Positions 1 to 11,200 of a stretch of DNA of 64,000 nt are shown here, piece after piece. A program made the translations under genes and the position numbers. The notes beneath the pieces were generated by a model. It searched no databases, was not told where the DNA came from, and saw nothing but the letters and a program-made list of their open reading frames with translations. Source of the stretch: an uncultured Saprospiraceae bacterium (lineage in GTDB: Bacteria > Bacteroidota > Bacteroidia > Chitinophagales > Saprospiraceae); the NCBI GenBank assembly GCA_937929835.1, contig CALFUU010000054.1, forward strand, positions 1 through 64,000. The letters are read 5' to 3'. Positions within the stretch are counted from its first letter, which is position 1; each line of letters begins with the position of its first letter.

Positions 1-689
1 ACAAAATCAGCAATATTCTCACAGGCATTATCAGAAAACTGGAAAGCACCCTCACAAGCATCTAAAGAACGATCGCCATAGTTATCAGATCCATTACCAT
101 TATGTTGGCTCAAGATTGTCATCTCTCCAAACGGTGACCATAACTCGATACTCAGATCTGGTGGCCAAGGATGTGATATGAGTAACTCTACCTTATCGAG
201 AACGACATCTCTACCTAAAATCAGATTATCAAATCCTGTAATTTCTATTTCAAAGCTTTCTGTGAGTGGACATCTGTTATCCTGAATGTCAAGAGCAATA
301 GCACAAGCCGATTGGTTGTCTATGACGGTATTAAAAAAATAAGGCCCGTTCCAGCCACTGAAACCACTTGGACATTCTGTTCTGAGATAGAGCTCATAAG
401 CTCTGCCAGACTGCAGTCCTGCAAGTGTAAAAAACTTCTGAGAAATACCAGTTCTATCAGGTACCCCCGTCGGACTAAAACCCTTTAGACCAAATTCTAT
501 CTGATAGCTAAGGACGTTATCGTTAAAATCCAACCACTGTAAATCCACAGTAGCTTGTGTTGCATTAGAAAAGGAGGATAATATGGGCAATTGACAACTC
601 TGCCCGTTAGCAAGAGAAAAGCTAATCAGAAATACAGTGATAGAATAAATCCATCTATAGCACCTTATATTATCCCATCCTGATTCCAA
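1..689 (-). CDS. Partial secreted protein with FN3-like segment and P-domain (proprotein convertase-like), truncated at left window edge
   Basis: Open minus-strand frame absent from the ORF track; apparent TTG start at 689 then signal peptide (RWIYSITVFLISFSLANGQSCQ...); later ...VELLISHPWPPDLSIELWSPFGEMTILSQHNGNGSDNYGDRSLDACEGAFQFSDNA..., P-domain-like. Confidence 0.7.
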   Translation of the reverse strand, partial: MESGWDNIRCYRWIYSITVFLISFSLANGQSCQLPILSSFSNATQATVDLQWLDFNDNVLSYQIEFGLKGFSPTGVPDRTGISQKFFTLAGLQSGRAYELYLRTECPSGFSGWNGPYFFNTVIDNQSACAIALDIQDNRCPLTESFEIEITGFDNLILGRDVVLDKVELLISHPWPPDLSIELWSPFGEMTILSQHNGNGSDNYGDRSLDACEGAFQFSDNACENIADF

Positions 690-705
690 ACAATACTTTT
701 ACATT

Positions 706-3504
706 CTATTTAACGACTATATTGACCATACGTTTCGGTACTACAATTACCTTGACGACATTTTTACCTTCTATCCATTTCTGCATCTCCTCCATAGCTA
801 AGGATTCTTTTTCTAGGGTTGTCTTATCTGCATCGGCAGGAAAAGACTTAAGTGCACGCTTCTTACCATTAACACAGATAGGGTACTCAAAACTATCTTC
901 CTTTAAGTGACTCTCGTCAAATACAGGATAACTACTTATATGGATAGAAGTATTATGGCCTAGAAGTTCCCACAGTTCCTCTGTAGTAAACGGTGCTAGC
1001 GGGGCCATTAGCTGCGCCAGTGGTTCTAGTATTTGCCTTTTGTTACAATTGGCCTTCTTTAATTCATTCACACAAATCATCAAAGCACTGATTGCCGTAT
1101 TGTGAGAAAAGCGTTCTATGTCTTCACTGACCTTCTTGATACCTGTGTGGAGTAAGCGTAATTCGTCACTGGTCGCATTTTCCTCAGATACAGTGAACAC
1201 TTCATCGCGAAAGTAGAGTCCTGTAAACCTTCTCAGAAATTTCGAGACACCCTCTATCCCTTGCATATCCCAAGGTTTGGATTGTTCTATGGGGCCAAGA
1301 AACATCTCATACAATCTAAATGTATCTGCGCCATATGCATCGACAACGTCATCGGGATTGACAACATTGTAGTAACGCTTAGACATCTTTCCGGTCTCAG
1401 ATTTTGTATAAAGCTTATCGTCTTCTGAAGTAACAAAGCTAGCACCTTTATACTCTGGCCGCCACTCCAAAAATTTCTTTATACCATCTTCTGATAAGTG
1501 AGAGTGATCTGTACCGTAGTCGGAAACAAAATCGATATGAATAGGGATGAAGGCACTTACATTATCAGCATCAACCTTATCCGCACTTATAAAGCGATCT
1601 CCTGCATCTCCTTTTACTAAGGCTATGTATTCGATAACACCTTGTATCATCCCTTGATTAATTAATTTCTTAAAGGGCTCACTGACGGATACATATCCCA
1701 GGTCAAATAGAAACTTGTGCCAAAACCTTGCATAAAGCAAATGCGCAACCGCGTGTTCAGAACCTCCTACGTACAAGTCCACATTTTGCCAATAATCTAG
1801 GGCTTCCTTAGAGGCAAAGGCCTCTTGGTTATGCGGATCCATATATCTCAAAAAATACCAAGAGGAGCCCGCTACAGCAGGCATAGTATCTGTTTCTCTT
1901 TTTAGCCCATCACTTGTATGCACCCAGCTATCTATCCTAGACAAAGGTGACTGTCCATCACTGGTTGGTTTGAAGTCATCTGTTTGAGGCAGTTCTAGAG
2001 GCAAGTCTTCCTTGGATAATACACTTGGTATACCATTCTTATAGACAATCGGAAATGGTTCTCCCCAATAACGCTGTCGGCTAAAGCCTGCATCCCGCAT
2101 CTTGTAATTGATTGTTACGGCACCTATTTTCTTTTCCTCTATCTCTTGATACATACGTGTAATGGCTTCCGTTACTTCTAGACCATTGAGGAATTCAGAA
2201 TTTATCATCGTTCCGACTTTATCAGATTTCGATGCATTAGGATGAGCACTCTTATCGACGACAGGGATAATTTCTAGTCCAAATTTTTCGGCAAAAGTAT
2301 GATCCCTCTCATCATCAGAAGGCACAGCCATAATCGCACCAGTACCGTAATCCATCAACACATATTCACCTATCCAGATAGGAATTCTCTTTTGTGTAAA
2401 TGGATTAAGTGCATAGGCACCAGTAAATACACCCGTCACTTGCTTGACTTGTGACATCCTTTCACGATCGGAGCGACTACTGACATAGTCAAGATACTCT
2501 TGTACTTTGTCGCTTTGCTCTTTGGATTGAATATTTGCAATCAAGGGATGCTCAGGAGCTAACACCATATAGGTAGCACCAAAAATAGTATCTGGTCTTG
2601 TGGTAAAGACTTCAATTTGCTTGTCAGTATCAGCAATGTCAAAAAATAACTGAGCTCCTTTCGATTTCCCAATCCAATTGCGTTGTATTGTTTTCAGTGA
2701 CGAACTCCAATCGATTTCATCTAGTCCTGATAGTAATCTTTCTGCATAAGCTGTAGTCCTCAGATACCATTGTGTCATCGCTTTCTTTTCGACGGGATGC
2801 CCGCCACGTTCAGAAAGCCCATCCTTGATCTGATCATTTGCTAGTACAGTTCCTAGTGCACTACACCAATTGACATAGCCGACTTTTCTGTAAGCCAATC
2901 TATATTCAGATAAAATTTCGAAACGTTCCTTCGCCGACATCTTTGACCACTCGTCTGCAGTAAAGCTACCCTCATAATAAGTATAAGCCCTGACACCACT
3001 ACTTCCTTGCGTTTTGAAAGTGCTCTCTAAATCAGCTATAGATTTGGCCTTATCTGTATCCAGATCATAATAATGCTCAAAGAGTAGGGTAAATATCCAC
3101 TGTGTCCACTTATAATACTGTGGGTCACAAGTCTGCACCTCTCTACTCCAATCAAAACTGAACCCAATATTGGCGAGTTGCTCTTTGTACCTTTCTATGT
3201 TCTTTGAGGTAGAATCTGCTGGATGTACGCCAGTAGCGATCGCATATTCCTCTGCGGGTAGCCCAAAAGCGTCAAAGCCCATCGGGTGCAATACATTATA
3301 GCCTTTTAATCTTTTATATCGCGCTACAATATCAGAAGCAATATATCCTAAAGGATGACCTACGTGCAAGCCAGCACCAGAAGGGTAGGGAAACATATCT
3401 AGTACATAGAACTTTGGCTTGGTCGATAAGTGGGTTACTTTATACAGCTCTGAATTTCTCCAGCTTTTTTTCCACTTCTCCTCTATTTTTTTGTAATCCA
3501 ACAT
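706..3504 (-). CDS. leuS: Leucyl-tRNA synthetase
   Basis: HIGH-type motif FPYPSGAGLHVGHPLGY, KMSKR motif, editing domain TTRPDTIFGATYMVLAPEHPL. Confidence 0.98.
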   Translation of the reverse strand: MLDYKKIEEKWKKSWRNSELYKVTHLSTKPKFYVLDMFPYPSGAGLHVGHPLGYIASDIVARYKRLKGYNVLHPMGFDAFGLPAEEYAIATGVHPADSTSKNIERYKEQLANIGFSFDWSREVQTCDPQYYKWTQWIFTLLFEHYYDLDTDKAKSIADLESTFKTQGSSGVRAYTYYEGSFTADEWSKMSAKERFEILSEYRLAYRKVGYVNWCSALGTVLANDQIKDGLSERGGHPVEKKAMTQWYLRTTAYAERLLSGLDEIDWSSSLKTIQRNWIGKSKGAQLFFDIADTDKQIEVFTTRPDTIFGATYMVLAPEHPLIANIQSKEQSDKVQEYLDYVSSRSDRERMSQVKQVTGVFTGAYALNPFTQKRIPIWIGEYVLMDYGTGAIMAVPSDDERDHTFAEKFGLEIIPVVDKSAHPNASKSDKVGTMINSEFLNGLEVTEAITRMYQEIEEKKIGAVTINYKMRDAGFSRQRYWGEPFPIVYKNGIPSVLSKEDLPLELPQTDDFKPTSDGQSPLSRIDSWVHTSDGLKRETDTMPAVAGSSWYFLRYMDPHNQEAFASKEALDYWQNVDLYVGGSEHAVAHLLYARFWHKFLFDLGYVSVSEPFKKLINQGMIQGVIEYIALVKGDAGDRFISADKVDADNVSAFIPIHIDFVSDYGTDHSHLSEDGIKKFLEWRPEYKGASFVTSEDDKLYTKSETGKMSKRYYNVVNPDDVVDAYGADTFRLYEMFLGPIEQSKPWDMQGIEGVSKFLRRFTGLYFRDEVFTVSEENATSDELRLLHTGIKKVSEDIERFSHNTAISALMICVNELKKANCNKRQILEPLAQLMAPLAPFTTEELWELLGHNTSIHISSYPVFDESHLKEDSFEYPICVNGKKRALKSFPADADKTTLEKESLAMEEMQKWIEGKNVVKVIVVPKRMVNIVVK

Positions 3505-3510
3505 CGCTTA

Positions 3511-4230
3511 TTACTTATTCAATTTTGAGAAAATTCTGCGTTGAAAAGTTTTCACTTCTCCATTTACTTTACCCCATCTTTCTGTCCACCTGCCCGTATT
3601 GTCACTAGCTAGCACCTCGTAACTCTCGTTGGCTATTGCTGTTCCATCAGGGTTCATTATGGCGACTGTCTTTTCATTGCCTTTGTCATCAAGGCTCATT
3701 TCGTATTTGCGTACCGGCGAGCCAGAAGCATCAAAAATAATTTTAGATTTCATCCCGTTTGTGGAGTTATCATACTCGTAGGTTTCGATTCTCAATAGAT
3801 CTTTTGTCTGTCCATCAAAACCTTCTTTACGCATAACAAGGTCAGTTCCAGGAATATAGGCTAGATGATAGATGGCCAATAGAACAGAATCTACGGAGTA
3901 ATAATTCGATATACCCCCATCTTTTTCTTTGGTAATGACCTCAAATCCTTTCAACGTATTGTTAACTTCATAAAAGTCTTGTCTCACTAGTAGGTCACCT
4001 CTGTGATACTTGACCTCCTTGTATTTTAATGTTGTGGGCTTGAGATTAGTCTGCGCATCAGGCTCTACTTTGAATATCTCAAATTTTGTCGCCTCTAGCT
4101 GTGATTGAGCTGATACATTATCAGGCAGCTTTGCGTTGGTATCCAGTATCTTATTATCAGACTTACAGGATAAGCAAATAGCCAATCCGACCAGTATAGC
4201 AATTGTCAAGTTAAGGTTGTTAATCTTCAT
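3511..4230 (-). CDS. Putative lipoprotein of unknown function
   Basis: N-terminal hydrophobic stretch ending in lipobox-like ICLSC. Confidence 0.6.
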   Translation of the reverse strand: MKINNLNLTIAILVGLAICLSCKSDNKILDTNAKLPDNVSAQSQLEATKFEIFKVEPDAQTNLKPTTLKYKEVKYHRGDLLVRQDFYEVNNTLKGFEVITKEKDGGISNYYSVDSVLLAIYHLAYIPGTDLVMRKEGFDGQTKDLLRIETYEYDNSTNGMKSKIIFDASGSPVRKYEMSLDDKGNEKTVAIMNPDGTAIANESYEVLASDNTGRWTERWGKVNGEVKTFQRRIFSKLNK

Positions 4231-4509
4231 AGGACAAAGATGTCGATTTGTGTGCTAACAAGGCTGATTAAGTGATCTAGAATCATTATTAACGTATCAC
4301 ATTAATGGTTTTCCTTACCCTAGATAATAAGCCGTATTGTGCTCATAAAGTAGTAATTTGAGTGACTTTTAGCTTTTTACATATGCAAATATATTTATAG
4401 ATGAAATTTCAATATATAAGCTTCTGATAGTGTGTTAATTAACATTTGGTATTGTACCTATTAGGAATAAACGTAGTCTATAAATAGGTGATTACCCTGT
4501 ATAATGGCA

Positions 4510-4529
4510 AAATGTGCAGGTGCACTTTT
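4510..4529. promoter_or_regulatory. 20-bp near-perfect dyad AAATGTGCA-GG-TGCACTTTT upstream of sprF-like cassette 1
   Basis: Arms are reverse complements with one T:T mismatch; about 110 bp upstream of the ATG at 4641. Confidence 0.4.
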
Positions 4530-4640
4530 ACCGCAGCAACTAGTATGATTTTTGCATCAGATTAGTTAATTATTGAATATAAGTCATTGATTTCAGTATT
4601 ATACTAATTAGCAAGTGTTTATGTATTATAACAATTTATA

Positions 4641-5687
4641 ATGTTTAAAGAACAAAATAGAATTTCACTGGTCTTGACTAGGCTTACGCTTGTATTGGGT
4701 ATAATTTTTTTCGCCCAATTCACAAATGCGCAAGATTTTCATTACTCCCAGTTTTATAATGCTCCATATACAATTAGTCCAGGATTGACTGGTATTTTCA
4801 ATGGAGATGAGCGACTTACTGGGTCGATCAGAGACCAGTGGAGGGCTGTACCAGTACCTTGGTTTAACTTTGGTGTCGGATACGATCGTAAAATATACCC
4901 AAGAAAGGCTGAGAAAGGATTCTTTGCGGCAGGAATATCCTTTAATTACGATACACAAGGAGATTCTAAGTTACAACTTGCCAATCTAAACCTAACAGGA
5001 TCCTATACACGTATACTTAATCACAGAAATCTTATTACTATAGGTGGCTTGCTGGGTGTTGCCAATAGAGGGTTCAATCAAGATAATCTGACGTGGGATA
5101 GGTTCTGGGATGCTTCCACATTTACAGTAAACCCTGGAGCAGGCTCTGGTGAGACATTCTTATTTGAAAGATTTACCTTCTTAGAATCAAGTCTAGGTCT
5201 TAACTATAGGTGGCAGAAGTCAAGTAGAACCAATCTAGACCTAGGAGTAGGTGGGTGGCACTTAACGACACCGAGGGCTCGATTTAACTCTGGAACTACA
5301 GACGGTCAAAGCTTGCCGGTAAGACTATCAGCATATGGAATTTACAGCAGAGAACTTACAGATAAATTGGATTTGCAATTGGATGCCTTATACCAAAGAC
5401 AACTGACCTACGATGAATTACTTTTTGGTGGGTATGTGAATCTGCATCTCAATCAAGAGAGAGGTAAAAATCTGCAAGTGCGACTAGGGGTTGGGTACAG
5501 GACAAGAAGAGCTATCTATCCCAAAATTGGTATTGAGATCAATAACCTCATGATAGCTGGAAGCTGGGACATATACTTAACTGACCTAACTGCAGAACAC
5601 GGAGGTGCTGGCCCAGAATTGCACCTGCGGTACCTCATAAAGCACGTCAAGCCACTTGGTAAGTTCAAGACTTGTCCGATTTTTTAA
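4641..5687 (+). CDS. PorP/SprF family type IX secretion system membrane protein (cassette 1)
   Basis: AQDFHYSQFYNAPYTISPGLTGIFNGDERLTGSIRDQWRAVPVPW start, beta-barrel pattern; paralog of 47140-48138. Confidence 0.93.
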   Translation: MFKEQNRISLVLTRLTLVLGIIFFAQFTNAQDFHYSQFYNAPYTISPGLTGIFNGDERLTGSIRDQWRAVPVPWFNFGVGYDRKIYPRKAEKGFFAAGISFNYDTQGDSKLQLANLNLTGSYTRILNHRNLITIGGLLGVANRGFNQDNLTWDRFWDASTFTVNPGAGSGETFLFERFTFLESSLGLNYRWQKSSRTNLDLGVGGWHLTTPRARFNSGTTDGQSLPVRLSAYGIYSRELTDKLDLQLDALYQRQLTYDELLFGGYVNLHLNQERGKNLQVRLGVGYRTRRAIYPKIGIEINNLMIAGSWDIYLTDLTAEHGGAGPELHLRYLIKHVKPLGKFKTCPIF

Positions 5688-5710
5688 AAGACCTATAGAA
5701 CGAAGCTTAA

Positions 5711-8218
5711 ATGAAACGAATCTTATTCATTCTTCTGATCGCTATGTCTGCCGCAAACACATCCCAAGCGCAGACCCTCAAGGCGTACCTAGAAGCAGCA
5801 GAAGAGGCTCTAGAGCAAAGGGATATGTACAACGCCGTGGGCTACCTCGGCGAGGCGATGTTGTTTGACACAACCAATCTGGAAATAAAGTATAAGTATG
5901 CTCAAGCGGCACAGGACTTTAACATGTACAGCATTGCAGAAACTGAATTTAAAAAGATACACGAAAACGATACAGAAAATGCTTTCCCTTTGGCGACTTA
6001 CAATCTAGCAAAGACGCAGCAGCTACTAGGTAGGTACCAAGAGGCAAGAACCAACTACTCCTTGTTCTTATCAGAAAATAGTGATCTCGATCCCTACTAC
6101 ACGGCAAAAGCAGAGAAAGAAATAGAGGCTATTGACTGGGCGATGAATGAAATTGATAATCCCACACCAGGAGTAGAGATAGAACAATTGGGCAGCGATG
6201 TTAATTCACCTTATTCAGAATTCGGTGCCATCGAAAAAGATGATGAGTTGTATTACTCCTCAATGAGATTTAACAAAGAAGATGGAGAAGAACCCAATAG
6301 ACTGTATAGTCAGATTATGAAGCAAGGTGATATGGATTGGTCAGAGATGGATTCTATATCTACAGAAAAGACTGAGTATCAATTGGCAGATGAGATTCTA
6401 TCTAATTCGCGAAGAAGGAAGAATAATGATAAAGAAGACTTAGATGCTTCAAACTTTAGTCACGAAGCACACACCAGCTTTAATTCTGCTAACACCAAGA
6501 TGTACTATACAATCTGTGAGTACCTTAATAGCCAAGATATAAGATGTGATATCTACAGTAAAAATATCAATGAAGATGGTAGTTATGGCCAAGCTAGGAA
6601 ATTACCTTCTACTATCAATAATTCAGATTACACAAGTACACAACCTCATATCACTACCAACTTAACCACTGGTGAAGATATATTGTATTTCGTATCTGAT
6701 AGACCAGGAGGAAAAGGGAAGTTAGACCTATGGTATGCAATTGCAAAAGATGACAATTATAGTGAGCCCGAAAACTTAGCTGTATTGAATACGGCAGAAG
6801 ATGAGGTATCACCATTCTTCCACGCTGCTACGAACACCCTCTACTTCAGTTCTAATGGTTATATGGGGATGGGGGGATTAGATATTCACAAAGCGTCCTT
6901 AGAAGGTGAAGAATTTGCAACAGCAGAAAATCTAAAAGCACCAACCAATACTAGTTATAATGATTTGTATTACAGTCTGAACGATGAAGGTACTAAGGCT
7001 TACTTTTCATCTAACAGAATAGGTTCTTTATATCTCGAAGATAGTTACGAAGCTTGTTGCTATGATATCTACCGAGCCGATATAGAAGAAGTCTTTATCA
7101 ATCTGAAGGCTTTAGTACTAGATGAGTTGACAAATGAAGATCTTCTCGGAAGTAGAGTTAGAATTTATGATTTGATTACGGGCGAGCTTTTGTTTGACAA
7201 TCTAAACGAATTAACAAATGAGCACGACTTCAAACTAAAATGTGGCAAAGAGTATAACATCATTACTGATAGAGCTGGATACGAATCTGATACAACTTCC
7301 ATAAGCTTAAAGGACTGTAGGGACTTAGAGGACATAACAAAGAAAATTTACTTAACACCAGCAGAAATCCAATTAGATGTACTGACCTTTTTGAATCCAG
7401 GTGCAGAACCTCTAAATGGAGCTACGGTAACGCTTTATGACTTATCCAATCCTAATAAGGACCCTATTGTCATTACGGAAGAGAACAAGCATCGCTTCAA
7501 CTTTAACATTCTAGGGGGAAGAGAATATAAGCTAGTTGCCTCAAGGCCTGGGTACGAGACGCAGACATTGACCTTTCAAGCACTGGATAGTGTAGATGGA
7601 ATTATTACGAAGAAAATATACTTCGAGAAAGGCAGATTTGATCTCAATGAATACCTGCCCGTAATTGTTTATTTCGATAATGATAGACCAGACAGAAGCA
7701 GCAAGAAACTTTATACAAATCAGAGTTACACAGACACCTATTATCCATACATAGAAAGAAAAGAAACCTTTAAGAAGGAATACAGTAAAACACTGACCAG
7801 TGACAAGCGTATAACTGCGACAAATGATCTTGAATATTTCTTTCAGAATGATGTGAAGATTGGATTCGACAGATTGCAATTATTTGTCAGTAAACTATCA
7901 GACAGATTGGCTGCAGGTGACAATATAGAAATTTCATTAAAGGGATTTGCAAGTCCGAGAGCAGCTAACAAATACAATTTAGCGTTAGGGCAGAGAAGGA
8001 TCTGGACGATCAAGAATGAGATCAAGCAATACGCTGGTGGGCAATTGAAAAAATATATAGACTCTGGACAGCTTAAAGTTTCAGAAATCTCTTTTGGTGA
8101 AGAAATTGCGCCTGGTGGGATTTCAGATTCTTACAACAACTCCAGATTATCAGTATACAGCGTAGAAGCCTCTAGGCAGCGAAAAGCTGAGATCGTGAGA
8201 ATTAGAGTATTAAATTAA
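5711..8218 (+). CDS. PorE-like protein: TPR + PD40/beta-propeller + carboxypeptidase-regulatory-like + OmpA_C-like domain (cassette 1)
   Basis: Signal peptide without lipobox; TPR N-terminus; LYFVSDRPGGKGKLDLWYA and LYFSSNGYMGMGGLDIHKA propeller motifs; C-terminal GFASPRAANKYNLALGQRR OmpA_C-like. Confidence 0.9.
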   Translation: MKRILFILLIAMSAANTSQAQTLKAYLEAAEEALEQRDMYNAVGYLGEAMLFDTTNLEIKYKYAQAAQDFNMYSIAETEFKKIHENDTENAFPLATYNLAKTQQLLGRYQEARTNYSLFLSENSDLDPYYTAKAEKEIEAIDWAMNEIDNPTPGVEIEQLGSDVNSPYSEFGAIEKDDELYYSSMRFNKEDGEEPNRLYSQIMKQGDMDWSEMDSISTEKTEYQLADEILSNSRRRKNNDKEDLDASNFSHEAHTSFNSANTKMYYTICEYLNSQDIRCDIYSKNINEDGSYGQARKLPSTINNSDYTSTQPHITTNLTTGEDILYFVSDRPGGKGKLDLWYAIAKDDNYSEPENLAVLNTAEDEVSPFFHAATNTLYFSSNGYMGMGGLDIHKASLEGEEFATAENLKAPTNTSYNDLYYSLNDEGTKAYFSSNRIGSLYLEDSYEACCYDIYRADIEEVFINLKALVLDELTNEDLLGSRVRIYDLITGELLFDNLNELTNEHDFKLKCGKEYNIITDRAGYESDTTSISLKDCRDLEDITKKIYLTPAEIQLDVLTFLNPGAEPLNGATVTLYDLSNPNKDPIVITEENKHRFNFNILGGREYKLVASRPGYETQTLTFQALDSVDGIITKKIYFEKGRFDLNEYLPVIVYFDNDRPDRSSKKLYTNQSYTDTYYPYIERKETFKKEYSKTLTSDKRITATNDLEYFFQNDVKIGFDRLQLFVSKLSDRLAAGDNIEISLKGFASPRAANKYNLALGQRRIWTIKNEIKQYAGGQLKKYIDSGQLKVSEISFGEEIAPGGISDSYNNSRLSVYSVEASRQRKAEIVRIRVLN

Positions 8219-8241
8219 TAGACACAAGTAATTTTTGGATT

Positions 8242-11200
8242 ATGAATATTCTGAAAATAAAATATATCCTTTCTGCATTGACAGCAATTATGTTGTTGAT
8301 GACGGGTTCACTGTCTGCTACTCACCTTGTAGGTGGCCAGTTAACCTATAGATGTTTAGGTAACAATCAATATGAGGTGACACTTGTCGTTAGACGAGAC
8401 TGTATCAATGGAGCAGACGATGCACCTTTTGATGATCCAGCGACCGTCGGGATATTTGACGGTTTTGGTTTTTTAAATATAGCCATAGGAGATAATGGTC
8501 AATTAGAGATGCCGCTGACCAACGTAACACTTGTCGATAACTCGCTCAGTGCAGATTGCCAACTCAATCCAGATGACGGTCTTCTCTGCGTAGAAGAAGC
8601 AGTCTATACAGGAACCATTACGCTACCACCAAACAAAACTGGTTATACGTTAGCCTATCAGAGATGTTGTAGAAATGTCATCTTGGATAATATCAATGAT
8701 CCACTAGAGACTGGTGTAACGTACTTTAGTCACGTCTCCCCATTCGCGCTACAAGAATGTAATAGTCAACCAGTCTTCAATGACTTTCCAGAAATATACA
8801 TTTGTGCTGGAGAAAAATTTGTTTTTAATCACACAGCAGTAGACCCGGATGGAGATGAATTGCGCTACAGATTCTGCATTCCATCTGCTGGTGCCACTAT
8901 TGACAATCCCAACCCACAAGTGCCGAGCACGCCACCATTTCCGACGGTGAGTTGGGCCAATGGGTTTAGCGAGGACAACGTATTTGGATCAGGCGGGACA
9001 ATTACTATAGATGAGAATACTGGAATGACAATGGGAACACCAGAAATTCTAGGCACTTATCTTATCGGAGTATGTGTAGATGAGTACAGAGACGGTGTTC
9101 TTATAAGTACAACAAGGAGAGATTTTGAATATAACGTCGTGATATGCTCACCACCTATAGTCATTGATTGTGAGTTGAGAGGTAATGATTGTGATGGAGA
9201 TAATACCATTTCATTTGTCAATAGAACAACTGGAGCGGATCGTTATATGTGGCATTTTGATTTTCCAAATACAGATCCTTCTACAACCTCTACGATCCCC
9301 AGTCCAACACATACTTATCCAGGCCCTGGAAAATATATTGTTCGGAAAGAGGCGATAAGAGACTTTGATGGTTGCAGCGTTTTCGAAGAGTTCGTCGTGA
9401 GTACTGGCCCATCTATGCTAGAGCCAGATTTTATTGCAGAATTTATCTCTTGTGATGGACAGAATCTTGTAGGTCTGACAGACTTATCGGTTGATCCTAC
9501 AGGCATCTCGTGTGCAGTTGCGTGGGAATGGACTATAAACTTAAATGGCAATCCAATTGTACTCGAAGGTAATCCTGCATCCTTTGACGCTGGTACAGCT
9601 ACAACAGCAGAGATTACTCTCGAAGTAACAAGTTCTTCTGGTTGTGTCAACACCATCACAAGAACCATCGACCTCACAGACTTATTTCCGTCTTCATCTA
9701 TTCAGACCATTCTACTTGATTGTGATAATGGATTTAACTTACAATTATTGAATTCTAGTAATTCAAGTTTTGCCAATCTCACAGGGACCACTTGGGCGAT
9801 TACGCAAGACGGCCTTACAACAAATCCTACAGGCAATCCAATTACAGTCAACACCCAAGGTGGTGACTTAACGATTACTGTTGCCAGTACTTATGACAAC
9901 GGCTGTGTATCAGAATTCACTACAATACTTGATCAAAGTCAGTATCAGCCAGTTATTGATATAGTGAACAGCGGTGGTGCTGGCTCTTGTGTTAGTAGTG
10001 CCGTATATACTTTTAGTCCAAGCATCTCAGGTGTAATGGTAGCAGCTCCTATCACAAGTTATCTATGGACGGATACTAACGGAAACAATTTTAATACAGA
10101 AAATATAGACATAGAATTAAATCCAGGAGAAACAATAGGTTTAGAACTTGTTGTCACCTATGGTAACGGATGCGTTTTTTCTTCAAATGATAATAATTCT
10201 ATTGGTGGGCCATTCACCTTTACTGCAGCAATTGCTCCACAACTGACCATAACACCAGTAGTGGATTGTAATTCTACAAGTGCCTCCACAAATGTGGTAC
10301 TTACTGATAATACAATCTTCAACTCTGCCATAACCTCTCAGATATGGACTATCAATGGCGTACCGCAAACTGCTGGATCTTCACTAAGCTTTCCAGTAGG
10401 AATAGCTGATGTTGTTGTAACCTATGATGTCACTTACGCCAATGGATGTACAGCTTCTTACACAGAAACTTTTAATAGAAATTCGTTAATACCAACGGAT
10501 CAAGATGCAGCTGCCATCAACAGCGATATCCTCAGTTGTAATGGTGACGAAATAACAATTTCTATAAGCGGAGGTGCTAATTCTGCAAACTTTACCGAAA
10601 CATGGGTCATCAATGGAATGACTTTCAATACAAGTCCTGTGACGATTACCGTAGGATTAAATGATCAAGTAAACATTCAGCATACGCTAGTCTCTGCAGT
10701 AGGTTGTGAGAATAGTGCACAGCAATCTTATGTAGCTGAATCTCTCATACCAGCTGTTGTTATTACAAGTGATCTCGATGCGATAGATTGTGTAGATCCT
10801 AATGGTCAAGTCATAAGCATTTCATCTGGTGTAGTTGGTACAAGCTATGCTTGGATTATAGATGGTGTAGCATTCAATACGGCTAGCCCACAAATAACAG
10901 TTCTACCAGGACAGACAATATCTGCCTCTGTAGATGTGGTATTACCAACTGGTTGCAATACATCGGGTAGTGGGACATTGACAGCCTCTAATGCTGGAGG
11001 TGGAGATCCAATCACCATTACAAGTGATCTAGATGGTGTTGATTGTATCAACGCGAGTGGTCAAGTTGTTACCTTTACAACTGGTATTACAGGCTCAAGT
11101 TTCGCTTGGCTTATAGATGGCGTAGCATTTACAACAGCCAATCCTCAAATTACAGTTCTACCTGGCCAAACGGTAATGGCTTCAGTTGAAGTAATCTTAC

